Assembly: GCA_973895155.1 (NCBI GenBank)
Contig: OZ316896.1
Coordinates: 16,244,001-16,308,000, forward strand
DNA: 64,000 nt
Reading direction: 5' to 3'
Origin: Marsupella aquatica
Taxonomy: Eukaryota; Marchantiophyta
How positions within the stretch are numbered: position 1 is the stretch's first letter; each line of letters begins with the position of its first letter. Both the position numbers and the translations under genes were made by a program. This document shows, piece by piece, positions 9,466 to 23,100 of the stretch. The notes beneath the pieces are model-generated. The model did no database searches and was not told the DNA's origin. It saw only the letters and a program-made list of their open reading frames with translations.

Positions 9466-12400
9466 ATTAACATATACATAATGATGGTCTGGACACAGGG
9501 TTAATAATCTCTAATCCTATGACCAGAAAGTGAAGAAAAACTTAATGGTGGCAACTGGGAAGCTTTTCTGAGCTACGAGGGAAAACGGTTCACTCTAGAA
9601 CCCCAGGCTAGGCGCTGTCCATATCGTATATCTGGGAAAAGGTTCATGAGTGTGACTTCCCTGGGCATGAGATTATGGATAATTATAGCAAAGGCCTCTT
9701 GAAATCATTATATACAGGTAACTTTGGTTCTGTGCCAAATTTACTATCCTCACTGGAACTGCAATATTTATACCTAGCCCTAGCACCAGATGGTGCCTCC
9801 CTTCCTCCAGAGTTGGTGAGTCTGGGTGTGCACCGGCAGCCCCCACCCAATCTTATCAAAATTGTGTGAGGACATCATAGACTGTCCAATCTCTCCAAAG
9901 ATGAGATGGCAGCAGAAAGTTCACTCATTCATAGGGAACTTGCCTTTTTACTCATCTCAACTGGTTGGGATCAGGTCTGGGAAAACCCCAAACACCAGCA
10001 GCCTCACCAGCGACCCCCAATACCGGGTTGCACTAAAGTATTTGCAATCCATGGAAGAGGACCCCCACATTAGTGGGCACTACATAGTTGGTTATATTGG
10101 GTTGCCAAAACTAGCGGAAGTGTAGTTCACCAAAGCTCGCCGAGAAGATCACTTGCCATGGATGTAGTCAAGGTGGTGCAGCTACATAGTCGATTATATC
10201 TGGCTCCCTTCACACCAAGATATGGATGTAGTTGAGGCATCCTCCCAAAGTTGCAAACTAGAGATGGAAAGTACTTGCACCCTTGCCTACCCTAAAGGTT
10301 GTATATTTGTTATAAAACTTGTCATCGATACTACACCTAACTCCTTGAGCCTACCTTGAGCTTGCATGCAGTTGATTGGTGACGGCTAAATAATCTACCC
10401 TATCCTCACATGTCATAATATAGCAGCAGATGGAGACTCCAACCTCAGGGAATGCTGTCAATTGTTGATGCCATGATAAATGCAACATATGATACAACTG
10501 CTATCTACTTCAACATTGAGAGGGCATTGGTTCATTTTCATTGGCTGGTGGATTCAGTAAAAATATGTACCAAAGTCAATTGGCACAGGTATATACACAC
10601 CTTTATCTAATAAAGCAACAATGAAGTTAGGGTAAGGGACCACAGTCTAGAGTGCAACCTCTAGACCGTGACTCTTGCACACAGCTAATGTTGATGCATA
10701 ACTGGAAATGGTGCATGATGGTACTCATCTTCTATATGTGAAGAGCAAAGCTCAGGCTTTTAGACTAGTATATATACTACTAATTGCAAACAGCATTACT
10801 GCACAGGGGCATAACCTGGGAGGGACAATGAGACAACTTTCTGCATAGGACACATCAATGTAACAACCAAGGTATACAACACATGTGTTTACAGGTGTGA
10901 GATGTAGAATGAACCCCAATCCACAAAGGGGATTTACTTGATGAAAGCCACTAGCAAGTCAGTTGTCCACCTGCATCCTCTCGGCATTCACTAGATTTTA
11001 CCTAAGGTAGGGGCCAGATTCTATGAAAATTTGAAGATGTTTAATTATTAGAAGCAAGTTGAGCCATGTAGCTATTTGTCTGATCCAACAGATATCAGGA
11101 TATTTTAGGAAGATCCTATGGTCAAAAGATTTTAATAGGGAGAATGTAGGGCAAGTAAAGCTACCCAGTACAGCTCCTGGCTTGGGAGATCAATTGCCAC
11201 AGGTTACAAGCCCTTGTCCATAAAATATTTGGGCCAGGCATAAAATACAACCCCATGATGGCAGCCAAAAGGAGTCCCTAAATCAATATAGCCCATTGCA
11301 ATGAGAGTGCTCTCATAATTGAAAAAGAGGCCTAAGCCTAAGGGTTGCTTTACAAGGTGTTGGTGATATTGTCTTTTTTAATTTCCTCCTAAATGAAATC
11401 TAAACCATGTTATGAGTGGAACTGCAGGCTGCAGTTGGCTCTACAAGAACTCAGGCTATTGTGTAATGATTCTGCATACTGAGCAATCAGCCCAAGTAAA
11501 TGCTGATGCGGAGAGCTTTTTACATTTATTGAAATTACTCGAAAGACTTTTGACCTAGAGTCTAATTTTAGGACAAGAAGTGCCCCTTCAATTTGCTTAA
11601 TTAAGTCACGAGTGCTCCATGACCCATCTATCTAATCAAGCCTGATCAAAGCTATGCTAAAAGTCTCCAGTCTAGAGTGAAGCTACTGTTGGGTGGTCTT
11701 GGATAAGGGCACTGTGGTATGCACCATGTATTTAATTTAAAAAAGAAGAAGCTTCCCTTCAAGCTTGTGTCTTGTAAAGCCACCTTACTTGACACCAAAC
11801 AATAGACCCCAAACTACAGACCTCAACTATAGAAAGGGAGTAACCAACTGTGATTTTTTATCAAGCAATGCAAATGGAAAAGTTTATATTAATAGGATGT
11901 CTCAAAGCTTTATAGTTACAGATGATGGAGTTTGGCCACAACTTTTTCACTAGCCTCTATATGGACTTATGGTCATGGCATATCACCATTCTTTATGGCA
12001 AAAAGTTATGGAATACAAATTTGGTAGTCCACAACTTATTTTGTCCTTAATCTTAGTTTAAGGCTCTTTGTGATTTTTCCATTTGTATTTTTAAGGGCAT
12101 TCTGAGACATAATGCCCCCATCATGATCTGGATCACCTCTTGACAAAGACTCTCCTCTACCTTTTACTAAAATTAGGAAGAAAATATTTATTGGTCCTTT
12201 AAGTGTAGTATGGCCTGTTTCTAGAACAATATGGGCAATTATAGCCCCTCAAAACTCAATCTGAAGCTTTTTTTTGGGGGGCATTATATCCTATAATCTT
12301 ACTAATAAATCTTGATGAGAACCTAGAGTTGTGGTCTAAGCTTTTAGAGTGAAGCCTCTAGACTCTGACTCTAGGGCCTCACCAAAATTTATGTGGATAT

Positions 12401-12971
12401 CCCTCTAAACACCACTTTACTGTATACTTTTTAATAAAATTATTTAAAAAAAAGGGAAATTTGTGAAACCCCACTGAAAAGGAAGAGTCAATCACAATAG
12501 TTGAACCCAAGAGATATTAATTTTTATTTTCAAGTGAGCTACCACAAAGTCATGCCTCTCTTTAAAAGTATACTTTACTACTTTTAATAGTTGTATAATT
12601 AGTAGTTTGAATACTTACTAGTTAATAGTGTACATCAAATTTGGAGGCATGAGACCCCTTATTAGAACTCTTTCACCCTTTGGAGTCCCACAACATTCAA
12701 AGTTTGTCTCCAATCTCCATCCTTCCATTCAGGCGGGAAGCACAATGCTTATGCTTTTGAAGAGGCGATCATTCTCCACCAAATCCAGAGTGCCCACAAA
12801 CTTGCTTTCTACTGCTTCTTTCAGTCGTGCAGCTCAATTTCCAACGGTTCTCGATGTGCCACAAGGCTCTGACCATGATGGAAGCTCAATTCCAAACGCG
12901 ATGCGAAAAAACGAAAAGAGCAATACTAATGAGCGTCAGACCTCATTCCAGCTCGTCCTCCTGCAACAGCT
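9466..12971. other. gene-free stretch with decayed sequence and motif copies
   Basis: Two plus-strand frames (9675-9869 and 9826-10125) overlap in different phases and together read like an old broken coding stretch, but I recognise no family. From 10600 to 12400 the dispersed motif built on TCTAGAGTGAAGCCTCTAG recurs at 10645, 11671 and 12343. The sequence then becomes AT-rich. The last few hundred bases should hold the promoter and 5' UTR of the dehydrogenase gene. Confidence 0.5.
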
Positions 12972-15463
12972 ATGGCGTCCACAACTCCCCTCGTGCACAG
13001 CTGCCGAGGAATTCTGGGCAAATCGCTCTGGGCCCAATTTGGGCCAAGCAGCAGCGGCAGCAGCATAGCTGTTCTTATCACGAGGAAAGGGGAGAGACAA
13101 CTGGGAGAGTCTGCTCTCCTGCAGAGACGGGCATGCCGAGCTTTCTCCGGTGAAACACAAGATGGGAGCGAGGGGAGAGTCTCATTGGTGCAAGGTGCCT
13201 CTCGTGGCCTCGGTCTTGAATTTGTAAGCCACTAAACTCTTCTTCTACTTCGTCTGCTGCTTCTGCCACTTCCTCTTCCTCGCTTTGTGGGATATCTAAT
13301 CAAATCATTTACTTAGATGGGGATCTGCCACGTAAGTCCGTGCAAGGGCCAAGCTAGCGACTCTAACTTCAACAGGGCAATTCTGAAGGAGAGAAAGCAA
13401 TTTTGTAGCCTTGCTAGGCCTCAGGCCACTCATGGAGCGCTGTAGTGTTCCCGTTGTTCTCCTCATATGTCGTTCTATCTCTTACTTCTGGCAATCTCTG
13501 TTGGCTGCCTTGCTCCTGTTGGGGTTTCTTAGACTTTGAAGGTAATTTTTAAACCAATTCAATTTCGTCTAATACAATCAACTGGAACTTAGCATGGCGC
13601 TTCTTTGGTTTGAAACGAGTCATGGTACTCTGAGGACTTGAGATTATAAAAACCTTGTTCTCCGCGGAATTTGCCTTCTGTCAAGCTAGCTTTACCTTGC
13701 ATGCCCTCAGTCACGTCAGTCAGGTCTGCCGTGTGTTGCATTTTGAATGTTGCTATTGATGCTTTTGATTGGTGCGAAAACTTAACATCAGTTCACAGTA
13801 CTGTGATGTTTAAGAAACTACTTTCTTGAACGTCCTGCAATCGTTGAATCCTGTTTCTGGAGGCCTTTTTCTACACCAACAAAACTCATGTGCTGCAATG
13901 TAAGTCAGACTTGAAATAACTGTGCTCTGATGCCCTCTCCACATGAAAATGCACAGGCGAGGCAATTGCTTGGTAGAAGTGCAGCTGGGAATGTGGTTGC
14001 CACTTGTCGAAATCCAGATTCTGCAGAGGGTTTGCAAGCTCTCAAGGAGCAATATCCTGGGCGGCTTTCCATTTTCCCCCTCGATGTCACAGTTGAGAGT
14101 TCCATTGAAGTACGTTCTCACCGGATTTGACCTCTTGTGACACCTTCTTGCTTCCAAGTTTTCTGCAACAAACGCTGTGTGATAGAATCGGCAAATGATA
14201 GTCTAAGTCTGTGTTTTTTCAAAAGATTTTTTCCATCGTTAGAACGACCTGGTTTTTTATCTGAGTAATCAAATTGTAGTGGAGGTTTTTGGACTAGGCT
14301 GCTGCAAAGGCATTTGGAGACCTTCATGGTGGTCTTGACCTTCTTGTCAACACTGCTGGGATTTTACACATCCCCAGCGTTCTACAACCTGGTACTACTA
14401 CTTAAGATTCTCTCAACTACTCGTAAAATGACGCGATATCTCTTCTTAAACCAGTGGCCACCAGGTACCAGATATTTTGACTTATTGGTGATGCTAATCG
14501 AAGAGCTTGTGGATACTCTGCAGAAACTGGGCTTAGTCGCCTCAACCTTGATTCTCTGTTGCTCACATATAAAATCAACGCAGCAGGTCCTTTGCTCGTG
14601 ATGAAGGTTTGGACCTGGTTTGGACCTTCTGGTTTCTCTGTCCTTATTCCAATTTTAGCGCAACTGTCGAAGATGGAGAGTAAACTATATAGCTTTTCTT
14701 CTATACAGTGTTATTGGAGAGTTGAAAGATTGTTCTAATGCTGTGACCATGCTACATGGGAATGAAGTGCAGCACTTCGCCAACTCGCTGAAAGCAGGCA
14801 GGGGGAAGGATACTACCAAGGCACCTGCTGTAGTTGCAAATTTGAGTGCCAGGGTGGGCTCAATTGGTGACAACAGGATTGGAGGGTGGTATTCATATCG
14901 TGCTTCTAAATCAGCTCTCAACCAATGTAAATATACCAACGCTATTGGCATGCCTCAAAGCTCATTTTGCATCGGGACATTTTATGAGCCAGTCTGTACT
15001 TGGGATTCATCTGTCTTCGGTCTCTGATAATTTGCTTCTCGATTTTTGACCTTCGGTTAGTGCGACATGGTTCTGTCGTATGTGTGATTGTGAACCTCGA
15101 TCATGGAGTATTCTTATTCTTCATTGGTAGTTCCGTCAGAGAAAGCACCTCAGCCTTTCTGCCCAAATCTTGGTAGAAATCTGAGCTCTGTTCAATCTAA
15201 AGGGATTCCTGTTGTTTGTTTATGCAGTGACGAAAACAGCGTCTGTAGAGTTCGCCCGTCAAAGAGCTTCCGTGGCATGCATTCTTCTGCATCCAGGGAC
15301 TGTGGATACAGATCTATCGAAGCCCTTTCAAAGAAATGTGCCCGAGGGGAAGCTGTTCACAAAAGAGTACTCGGTGGAAAGGTTGCTGGGAGTAATTGAC
15401 GGCGTTGAACTTAAAGATAACGGGAAGTTTTTTGCTTGGGATGGTCAAGAGATTCCTTGGTAG
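12972..15463 (+). CDS. short-chain dehydrogenase/reductase (C-factor-like), 6 exons
   Basis: Exons are 12972-13223, 13957-14109, 14298-14391, 14524-14606, 14773-14926 and 15228-15463. All phases agree, giving 323 residues. The Rossmann-fold nucleotide site is GASRGLG at 75-81, with Gln in place of the usual Thr before it. The NNAG motif appears as NTAG at 153-156. The catalytic Tyr and Lys are Y236 and K240 (YRASK), with a candidate catalytic Ser at ~219-224 (LSARVGSIGD). A 60-70-residue N-terminal extension rich in Ser, Arg and Gly precedes the domain and could be an organelle transit peptide; the destination is not clear. Such enzymes transfer hydride between NAD(P)H and a small alcohol or carbonyl; the substrate cannot be told. 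The tail (GQEIPW) resembles plant and bacterial C-factor-like SDRs. The start is the first in-frame ATG before the domain. Confidence 0.9.
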
Positions 15464-18400
15464 CACGGCTAAATGCGTCACAGCATGGGAACATTGAAAG
15501 GGAGTCGTTTGATTTGACTCTTTGAATTACTGGAGTTTGATTGTTTTATTATAAGGGGATTCAAAGCTCCTACTTTTTTTGGAAATGTGTACATTGGAGT
15601 TGAAAACTGCCAGATCAATTCGGAAGATACAAATTTAATTTAAGTTGTATTCGTTGCATTGCGTGACCTGCCGAGCATATGATTTGGTGTATGCTCCTAC
15701 GATCCTCATTGTTCGTGTCCACAGAATCGTATGTTGGTGTCTCCATCATGTTCATGTGGTGAATTCGTTGTTCATATTCAGTTGTCATGACCAAATGTGA
15801 CTAGTTTCTTATTTTGCTTCTCTCGAGAAGAGGAAAGCATCTCAAGTAACTCATTGCTCTCCAGGGTCTTGTTATCTCTGGTGATTGAAACACTTGCAGA
15901 ATCAATATGAATATGGGAGCATCTAGATGATCACATTGCTTTGACTTGCTCACCGTGACGTCCATGACTTATCCAATCAATCCTTCCCCGATAAGAAGAC
16001 TGATTGTGGTAAAGAGCCCAGCAGTTCTCCCAGGTTTTCTGATGCCATTCATCGAAATTGCCCCGGCTCAAAACTAGTTTTCATACGGTTTCAGCACTTA
16101 CCCAAAGTCTTGCGTTCCAACAGAGCTTACGCCCGTCGTAGTGGCAAAGACATCCTGTCCACCATATCTAACCAACAGCAAGAAGCTATACCCAAACATC
16201 GATCCCCAACGTGCGTTCTGAAATTCTGCATGATTTGTTCCTCCTCTTGGGAGAGAAGATGGGCTTGCGGGTATCCGAGTTCTATGAAAGCTTGAAGGCC
16301 TTTCTGATGGAAACTCATTTCGCGTGAAATCTTGCCCTAACAAGCCAGCTGAAACCTGCACTACCAAACTCTTCTCCCAGGATTTGAAGATTCCCTACAC
16401 CACCCGGAGTCCCGGGTGTGGCGTCACCTAGAAAGCAGTTCACAGGGATGTGGACCTGTTTTCTACCCGGTGTTGGGATAGATGAGCCGTCTCATTCCTG
16501 GATGCCTTGGTGCATCGTCAATCTTGAAATCGTTCGGTTTTAGGATGGTTGCTGGTTCTACACTTCCCCTATTGATGTGTCTTGTTGTGGATTGTGTTCG
16601 CTCATGACCCGGTTGTGGGTGTAGCCGTGTTTCTTCTTTTTGTACTCCCCTGTGAAAGAAACGTACTCCTTCCAAGACGAAAAACCAAGAAAACCAGTTC
16701 ACCGCCCGTTTACCGTAGAAAAGGTGCTGATTGTTCAATATACTTCCTTTCACACACGGCCGATCCGTCCCAAGCCCGGGGGAGCTTTGTTTCCGATGTT
16801 CGCTTCACGATGATTGTCCATCCATCCTGAGTCTTCTAACGCTTATTAACCGCCGTCTCTCGCTCCCTCTCCTTTCCTCTCCTCCTCTCGGGGAAATCTC
16901 GTTCGAGCGCTTGATGCCTGCCCCTACTCCGCTTCCTCCCACTCCTTGCTATTGAATTCAACCTCATAATGCCCGCGTCTCCTAAATTCTTTCCCTGCTC
17001 CGATCTCGCTCCGCAACCGCCTTGTGGACTTTGCTTCGCCTTGCTGACCTTGAGAAAGGCCCCATGGCAACCGAGTAAATTTCCTTGATTGAGGAAGGAT
17101 GCAAACCAATGGCTACAGAAATTGCTACGGACTGCAATGCCATACCACGCCCTCTGATCTAGCATCATGCATACGGAACCCGGCATAGGGTCTCATTCCC
17201 ACCCTGCAAGTGATTCCTATAGAACCACGTTTCTTTGGGCTCGAGGGTGTTCTTGGCATGCGCGGATGTGTCGTTGGGGAATACCAGTCTCTGTTGTCTC
17301 CCTTCCACGCACATCAATTCTCCTCAGTTGCTGATTTTAGGGTTTTCAGAGGTTGATCGACCTTGTGGCCCCATTCGCATCTCCTCTCTTGTGTACCTTG
17401 TCTGACTCGTTCATACGGAAATCTATCGTCCTCCGAGCAATTCGACCCAGTGTGTGGTTCTTCAATAACTCTGAATCCTACAAAAATAACTCTGAATCCT
17501 ACAAAGAATTACGCAGAGGGAATGCAGACCGGAATCTAATTGCGGAAACGGGATTGTTGCCAGAAGTTCAATTGAAGAAACAGAGGGGGTTGGGGATGGG
17601 AGGGGTGCGTAATTTAGCTAATTGAGAGCAGAACAAGAGGCAGCGGACCGTGAGATTGGAGAACATGAAATTGATTGTTGCAACGATTCCAGGCGACGGG
17701 CGTTGCCGGAATCCAAGAATATGCCGAAATTGATCTCTTTAAGAAGCATACGAAGTGAAACGAACAACATCCAAGGAAAACGAGATAAAGACAGGACGAA
17801 GGTTAAGATTGTGCAGGCCGTCCAGACCATTGCCGCTCTACTGCGGTCGGATCGTGAGAGCAGCCGTCGTTTCCCTCGATCGTCTGCAACGTCTAAGGCC
17901 TGGACGATGAGAAAGGGAACATAAATGTGGAAGGAGAGCGTGGAACAGTTGAGTCTGGCTGGATTGGGATTGGGATTGAAAGGAGAAGCATGGAGGCGAA
18001 GGTGCACGATGCCATAGCACGGAGGGGATGTGAAGTCGTACACGGTGGACAGCGCCATGTCCATTATAACCCTCGTATCGGATCCCAACGCCTTATTGGG
18101 GATTTGTCACCGCCTACGCAGCAGCTTGACCCACGATGCACAGTAATTTGTCTTCACCGATCTATTTCTCTCAGAACATAAGCAAAGGAAATTCTTAAGA
18201 TAAGTCATGAGGTGAATTTGTGGGTTTGGGGAAACCGACCCATCTCTCGTCACTCTTGCATACTAGGCGACACGCAAATGTGCCAAGGACACAAAGTTCA
18301 CAAACGTGCGGTCAAACAACCTCTCCCCCGTCCAGAATTCTGGGACGTAAAACTCAAACTTGACCAATAAATTCTCTCTATGTGGTCCTTCCTGCGTCGT

Positions 18401-20115
18401 CCTCTCTCGTGGAAAAAGGTGGAATTGGTTCATTAAGCTTTCTTCATTCTACCAACTTGTCAGATGTATATAATTTCAGACCGTAAGCTTCGAAATTCTT
18501 CGACGCATATGGTCCTAGTTTCTCTGCATGGTCCTAGTTTCTCTGCAGTGCACTCTGCGTTAATGGATTGACGCCTTGCACCTGTAGAGGTTCTTCAGAG
18601 GTAGGCCCCTGAATCGTTGTAATATTAGGTAGCTGGATTGGACCGCCTCCCACAGGACGCCTGTCCTAAAGGGTTGACGTGCTGCCGGGTGGGCAAGAAC
18701 GAATCAATTTTAGGAAATTAGAGAGAATGATCGGAGCTTTATCCCGAGTATGTCCCATGGCAACCCAGAAAATCTGTCGAGTCAAATCTGTAAAGAATGA
18801 TGAAAGTAAATTTTTGTAAAGATTTCATTTCCCTCACCAGGTTAGTAAGAGACATCCAAGGGAGTTATCAAAGAATGCTCTATAACATTGTAAGGTCTTA
18901 GAATGTAAACCCTTCCCATCTCGCGTTATGTGGAGATGTACAACGAATGCAACACCAAGCACTAGGAATGAGGTCGTGTCTGTGTTTATGTGTTCCGATC
19001 AGACAAGGGGACTGCGAAGACACCTCCAGAGGGTTTCTTGAGAGCTCCTGAATACACAATTGGGAGAGTATTGCAGGTTCATTGAGCTCTCTTTGGTTCC
19101 AAATAAGTAGAGAAGAGAGAATAGTTTCTGGGGAGATTTAGAGAAATGAATTGTTCTTAGCTTAGCTGGAATACTAATTGATCACCCTCCAACATCCAGT
19201 ACTGAGATGTTGCAAGATCGAGGCGGTAAACTGCTATGAGCCCTTGTGTTCAAGGAAGCATGATTCGACCTTTCCCCACATTCGACTGCCTCCGGTTAAG
19301 GCAGAACAACTCAAAGGGCGGGAAGGGATGGATCCAATCTCGAAAGTCCTTTCTCTCTGCCAAAAAAGTAACGACTCGAACAAACTTTTGCGTTCATGTC
19401 CTACAATTCATGTGCTGTTCATGAGCTGACTTGTGGTTTATCTGGTTTCCATGATAAAATCAGTCCAAAATTGCACATATGTGATAGACTTCGAGAAGAA
19501 GCCGAGACGCATGTCATGTCATTTTTTCTTTCTTGCTCTTTGGCGACAGTTCAGTTGTTGCTAAAGCAAAGTTTCCTACTATGTCCACGCAAGTCAATCA
19601 TAATTTTTGGAGCAGACCATATGCTCTGTTCAGGATGTTCACAGTTGAAGCTCCTTGGGAAGGTTGTCTTTTTTGGGTATAAACTCCTGCTGATCCTCTT
19701 AATGCAAAATGACAAGATGGCGAAGAATACAAAACTCGAGGATGTAAAACCTAGATGCATGAAGGCAAGCCGTGTTGATTTACAGACTCAAAAGTACATT
19801 GAGGGAAATGGTCGCGTATAGTCCATAGTTCAAATCGATTTTAACTGGTTTTCCAGAATCCACAGTTTTCAGACTTCGTAATGTCATGGCAGTCCTTAGC
19901 TTTCGCGTCTACGTCGATGACACCTTTTGAAATGCTGCAAAAGGCGGAGAATGTCGAGCAGTTAAATTGACATGATGAATAAAATTGAGATTGTGAAGGG
20001 ATAAGACATCTCCTTTGACATTACGCCGAGTTGTTTCGCAGATTCAAAACCACAAGACTCAGAGTTCGCCATATGTCTTCTCTCACCAGGGGTAGTTTGG
20101 TTGGCAGAGTACCGT
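15464..20115. other. intergenic region between dehydrogenase and kinase
   Basis: The first ~300 bases should be the dehydrogenase 3' UTR. After that no frame is convincing. A minus-strand frame at 16127-16318 reads like protein for ~45 codons but has no known motif. A 156-codon minus frame (17618-18088) and a 141-codon plus frame (19396-19821) lack family features. Two small perfect duplications occur: a 21-bp unit at 17464-17505 (AATAACTCTGAATCCTACAA) and a ~21-bp unit near 18510-18550 (TGGTCCTAGTTTCTCTGC). The kinase promoter and possibly its first exon lie in the last 2 kb. Confidence 0.45.
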
Positions 20116-23100
20116 ATGTTAGCCAAGAAGGGGGAAGGCACCTTCTCAGAGGTGCTGAAAGCCCAATGTATCAAGACCAGCAAATATGTTGCAATAAAAT
20201 GCATGAAGAACAGCTTCGACAGCATAGAGCAGGTGACAACAGTCCCACCTTTCAAAATCCTCTTCTCACAAATCCATTTTTACACCTTAGGTGAGATCCA
20301 CAATCTTTTACACGTTGAACCAACTCAAAAGCTTAGCTATAGTTCTTCATTTCTTTGTGTGGGAACTTGAATCTCAAATCGTTTTCTACTTTCAATCCTG
20401 GAAAAGCTTGCAGGCCCTGCCTGAGCGCACTCAGCTTTCTCTAATTCGGTTGGGCTATCATTTTTAAAGCCGGGACTAAAATATTACTCATCTGACTGAT
20501 GTGACGAGATCAGGTGACCAGCCTGCGGGAGATTCAGGCATTGCAGAGGCTCTCCCCTCATGCGAATGTCATCAAACTTCTGGAAGTCCTATAGTAGGTC
20601 TTTCCCACCCTTGAGCTCACTAGTGATACACATGAATTCATAAGGAGAGCGAGGCAGTTCAGTCTTGTCTGATGGGTGCATCTTGGGGGTGTTTCAGTCT
20701 CCCACGTCACCACAAAGCACAGCTAAAATTGAAATCTTCCCTTCAAAACTTAAAACCTCCACGTTTTCTTGAAAGTACGACGTTAGAAATGATTAAACGC
20801 TTCCTGGAACTATTATGGCGCAGCGATCAGCCCACAGGGCGGTTAGCACTTGTTTTCGAGCTGATGGACATGAACATCTACGAGCTTATCCGTGGGCGAC
20901 GAAATTATGTTGCAGAGGACCGCATCAAGGGCTACATGTATCAGCTAATGAAAGGTAGGCACACAACTCTGAAATGTTCCCAGGGCCTATACCCTGATAC
21001 CCCCATGCCGCTTCAGTGAGCATCATAAGTTCTTTCAAAGGACTACTAATAGACAACTGATTCCTGTTTGATCTTCGGAACAGCCATGGATCACATGCAT
21101 CGAAATGGGATATTTCATCGCGACATAAAACCAGAGAATATTCTGATAATGGAAGATACATTGAAGGTAACGCAGTCATTCAACAATCAGAGAGCAATAT
21201 TTGCTTACTCAAATTGCTTGATTTGCAGTTGCAATGAGGATTTTTCTCTACTAGCTAAACCACAAGCGCAAAGCTCTGAATAAACACTATTTACCCTTTC
21301 TTTTTCTAGGAGGACATCAACTAAGTAGAGTGAAAGCAACACTTCTTCTGTGATACTGATCCATATAGTCCCACTGATCTGAGGGTTGCTTTGAATTTTT
21401 CTGGTTTCTCCACAGCTGGCAGATTTTGGAAGTTGCCGAGGAGTGTACTCAAAGCAGCCTTACACAGAATATATTTCCACAAGATGGTGAGTGGCATATA
21501 TATTTAATGGAATGTTTGCAAATGAAGAAATCCAAATCTTACATCGTTATACCGTATCGTGCTCCAGAGATACATTCAGTTCCAGTCATATGCTGTTGGG
21601 GGTTGGAATGGATGGAAGGTATCGAGCTCCCGAGTGTCTGCTCACAGATGGGTACTACAATTACAAGATGGATATGTGGGGCGTCGGCTGCGTGTTTTTT
21701 GAGATAATTAGCCTCTTTCCTCTATTTCCAGGTTAAAATCCATCCCTACTTGTGATGCTCTTTGTTCAATGCCTACATCGCCCACGATAATGTTTTCATA
21801 CCTCGTGTCGTACTAGACAATCGGAGTATCTGGCCTTCGTCCTTGAAAAAAACCCTGAGCCATAAATCGATCCCTGATTTCCTGGGTGAGCTGCCTTAGT
21901 CACGTCAATCCTCAGTCTAATATAATAGGGCTTAATCCCTGACCGATAGAAGGAGTCTGTTGTGTCGTTGGAAGAAGGAAACCCCTCAGATAGCATGACT
22001 GGTTGATCAGGAAGTAATGAGCTGGACCAAATACAAAAGATCCACAAGATTTTGGGGACACCACCGGCTCAGCTTCTGGAAAAGATGAAGAGGTAAGCTC
22101 GTTGGCATCGTAAAATTGCTGCATCTCTGATCAGAATTTGGAAATCTGCCGCAGCTTGATGTTTATAAGACTGCTCAGATGATGGAAGTTTTATGCAAGG
22201 ATTTCTCCCGCAAGAAAGCAGCTCTTAGAAGCTAAAACCTATGCATGAAATACAGGAGGTCACAACACGCAGATTTTAAGTTCCCTCAGCAGGATGGAAC
22301 AGGCATTGCCAGGCTGATTCCACATGCGTCACCAGCGTGTGTGGAGCTTCTCAGCAAATTGCTTGCCTACAACCCTGACGATCGGTATGGGGTCCATTCC
22401 GACAAGTGTCTCCTAACTTATGAGCAACTAGTAATAAACTGACCCACCACTGACGACTGATCGCAGGACCTACCTTGCTGATAATTCATGTCATCCGCTA
22501 AATCTTTTCAGTGTACGCAAATATCAGAAGTTTGTTTTCTGCAATTGACTAGAAAATGTCGCAAAGTAAAGCCTGTAAGTAATGCAGCAGAAAGGGAATT
22601 ATACGTCTTTTGGAACTACTCATTGTCTGGCTGCTCAAAACTCAGGAGAAAGGCAATTAATAACATGACTAGAGGTTGAATGTAAACCGGCAGAGAATAC
22701 CAGATGGTAAAGAATCTGTCTTTGAAAGCAGTATTTGAAGAGCGCCGCCTAGTAGTCTCAGGATGGCTCTTAGATAGACTTACAAGGTTGTTTTAATGAA
22801 AAGTCGGCCTACAACATACGATCCCCATGTCAAAGACACAACTTGACGTAGCACCCACCCGGTCACGAAATTTGAATTGAAAGCATTGGTACTTTATGAG
22901 CTGCGAAAGAACACCCAAATGTCAGCATGTTCTCAAAAGGATTGATACTGGAACAGGCTGTCAGCTCGACAGGCACTGAGGCATATATACTTCAAGGACC
23001 TTCGGGAAAAGGATAAACTGCAGCAAGCTTTTCTTAACGCTAGTAATCGGAGCACCAGCTTAAGACCGTCGCCCAGGTCGTCACCAAGGTGAGACACACC

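Noticed and set aside
9675-10125. possible decayed coding sequence in two frames
   Set aside because: The peptide text looks protein-like, but no family could be named and the frames break.
17618-18088. 156-codon minus frame
   Set aside because: No motif, a plus-strand frame overlaps much of it, and the composition is that of surrounding intergenic DNA.
19396-19821. 141-codon plus frame upstream of the kinase
   Set aside because: It does not connect in phase to the kinase exons through any splice site I could find and has no domain.
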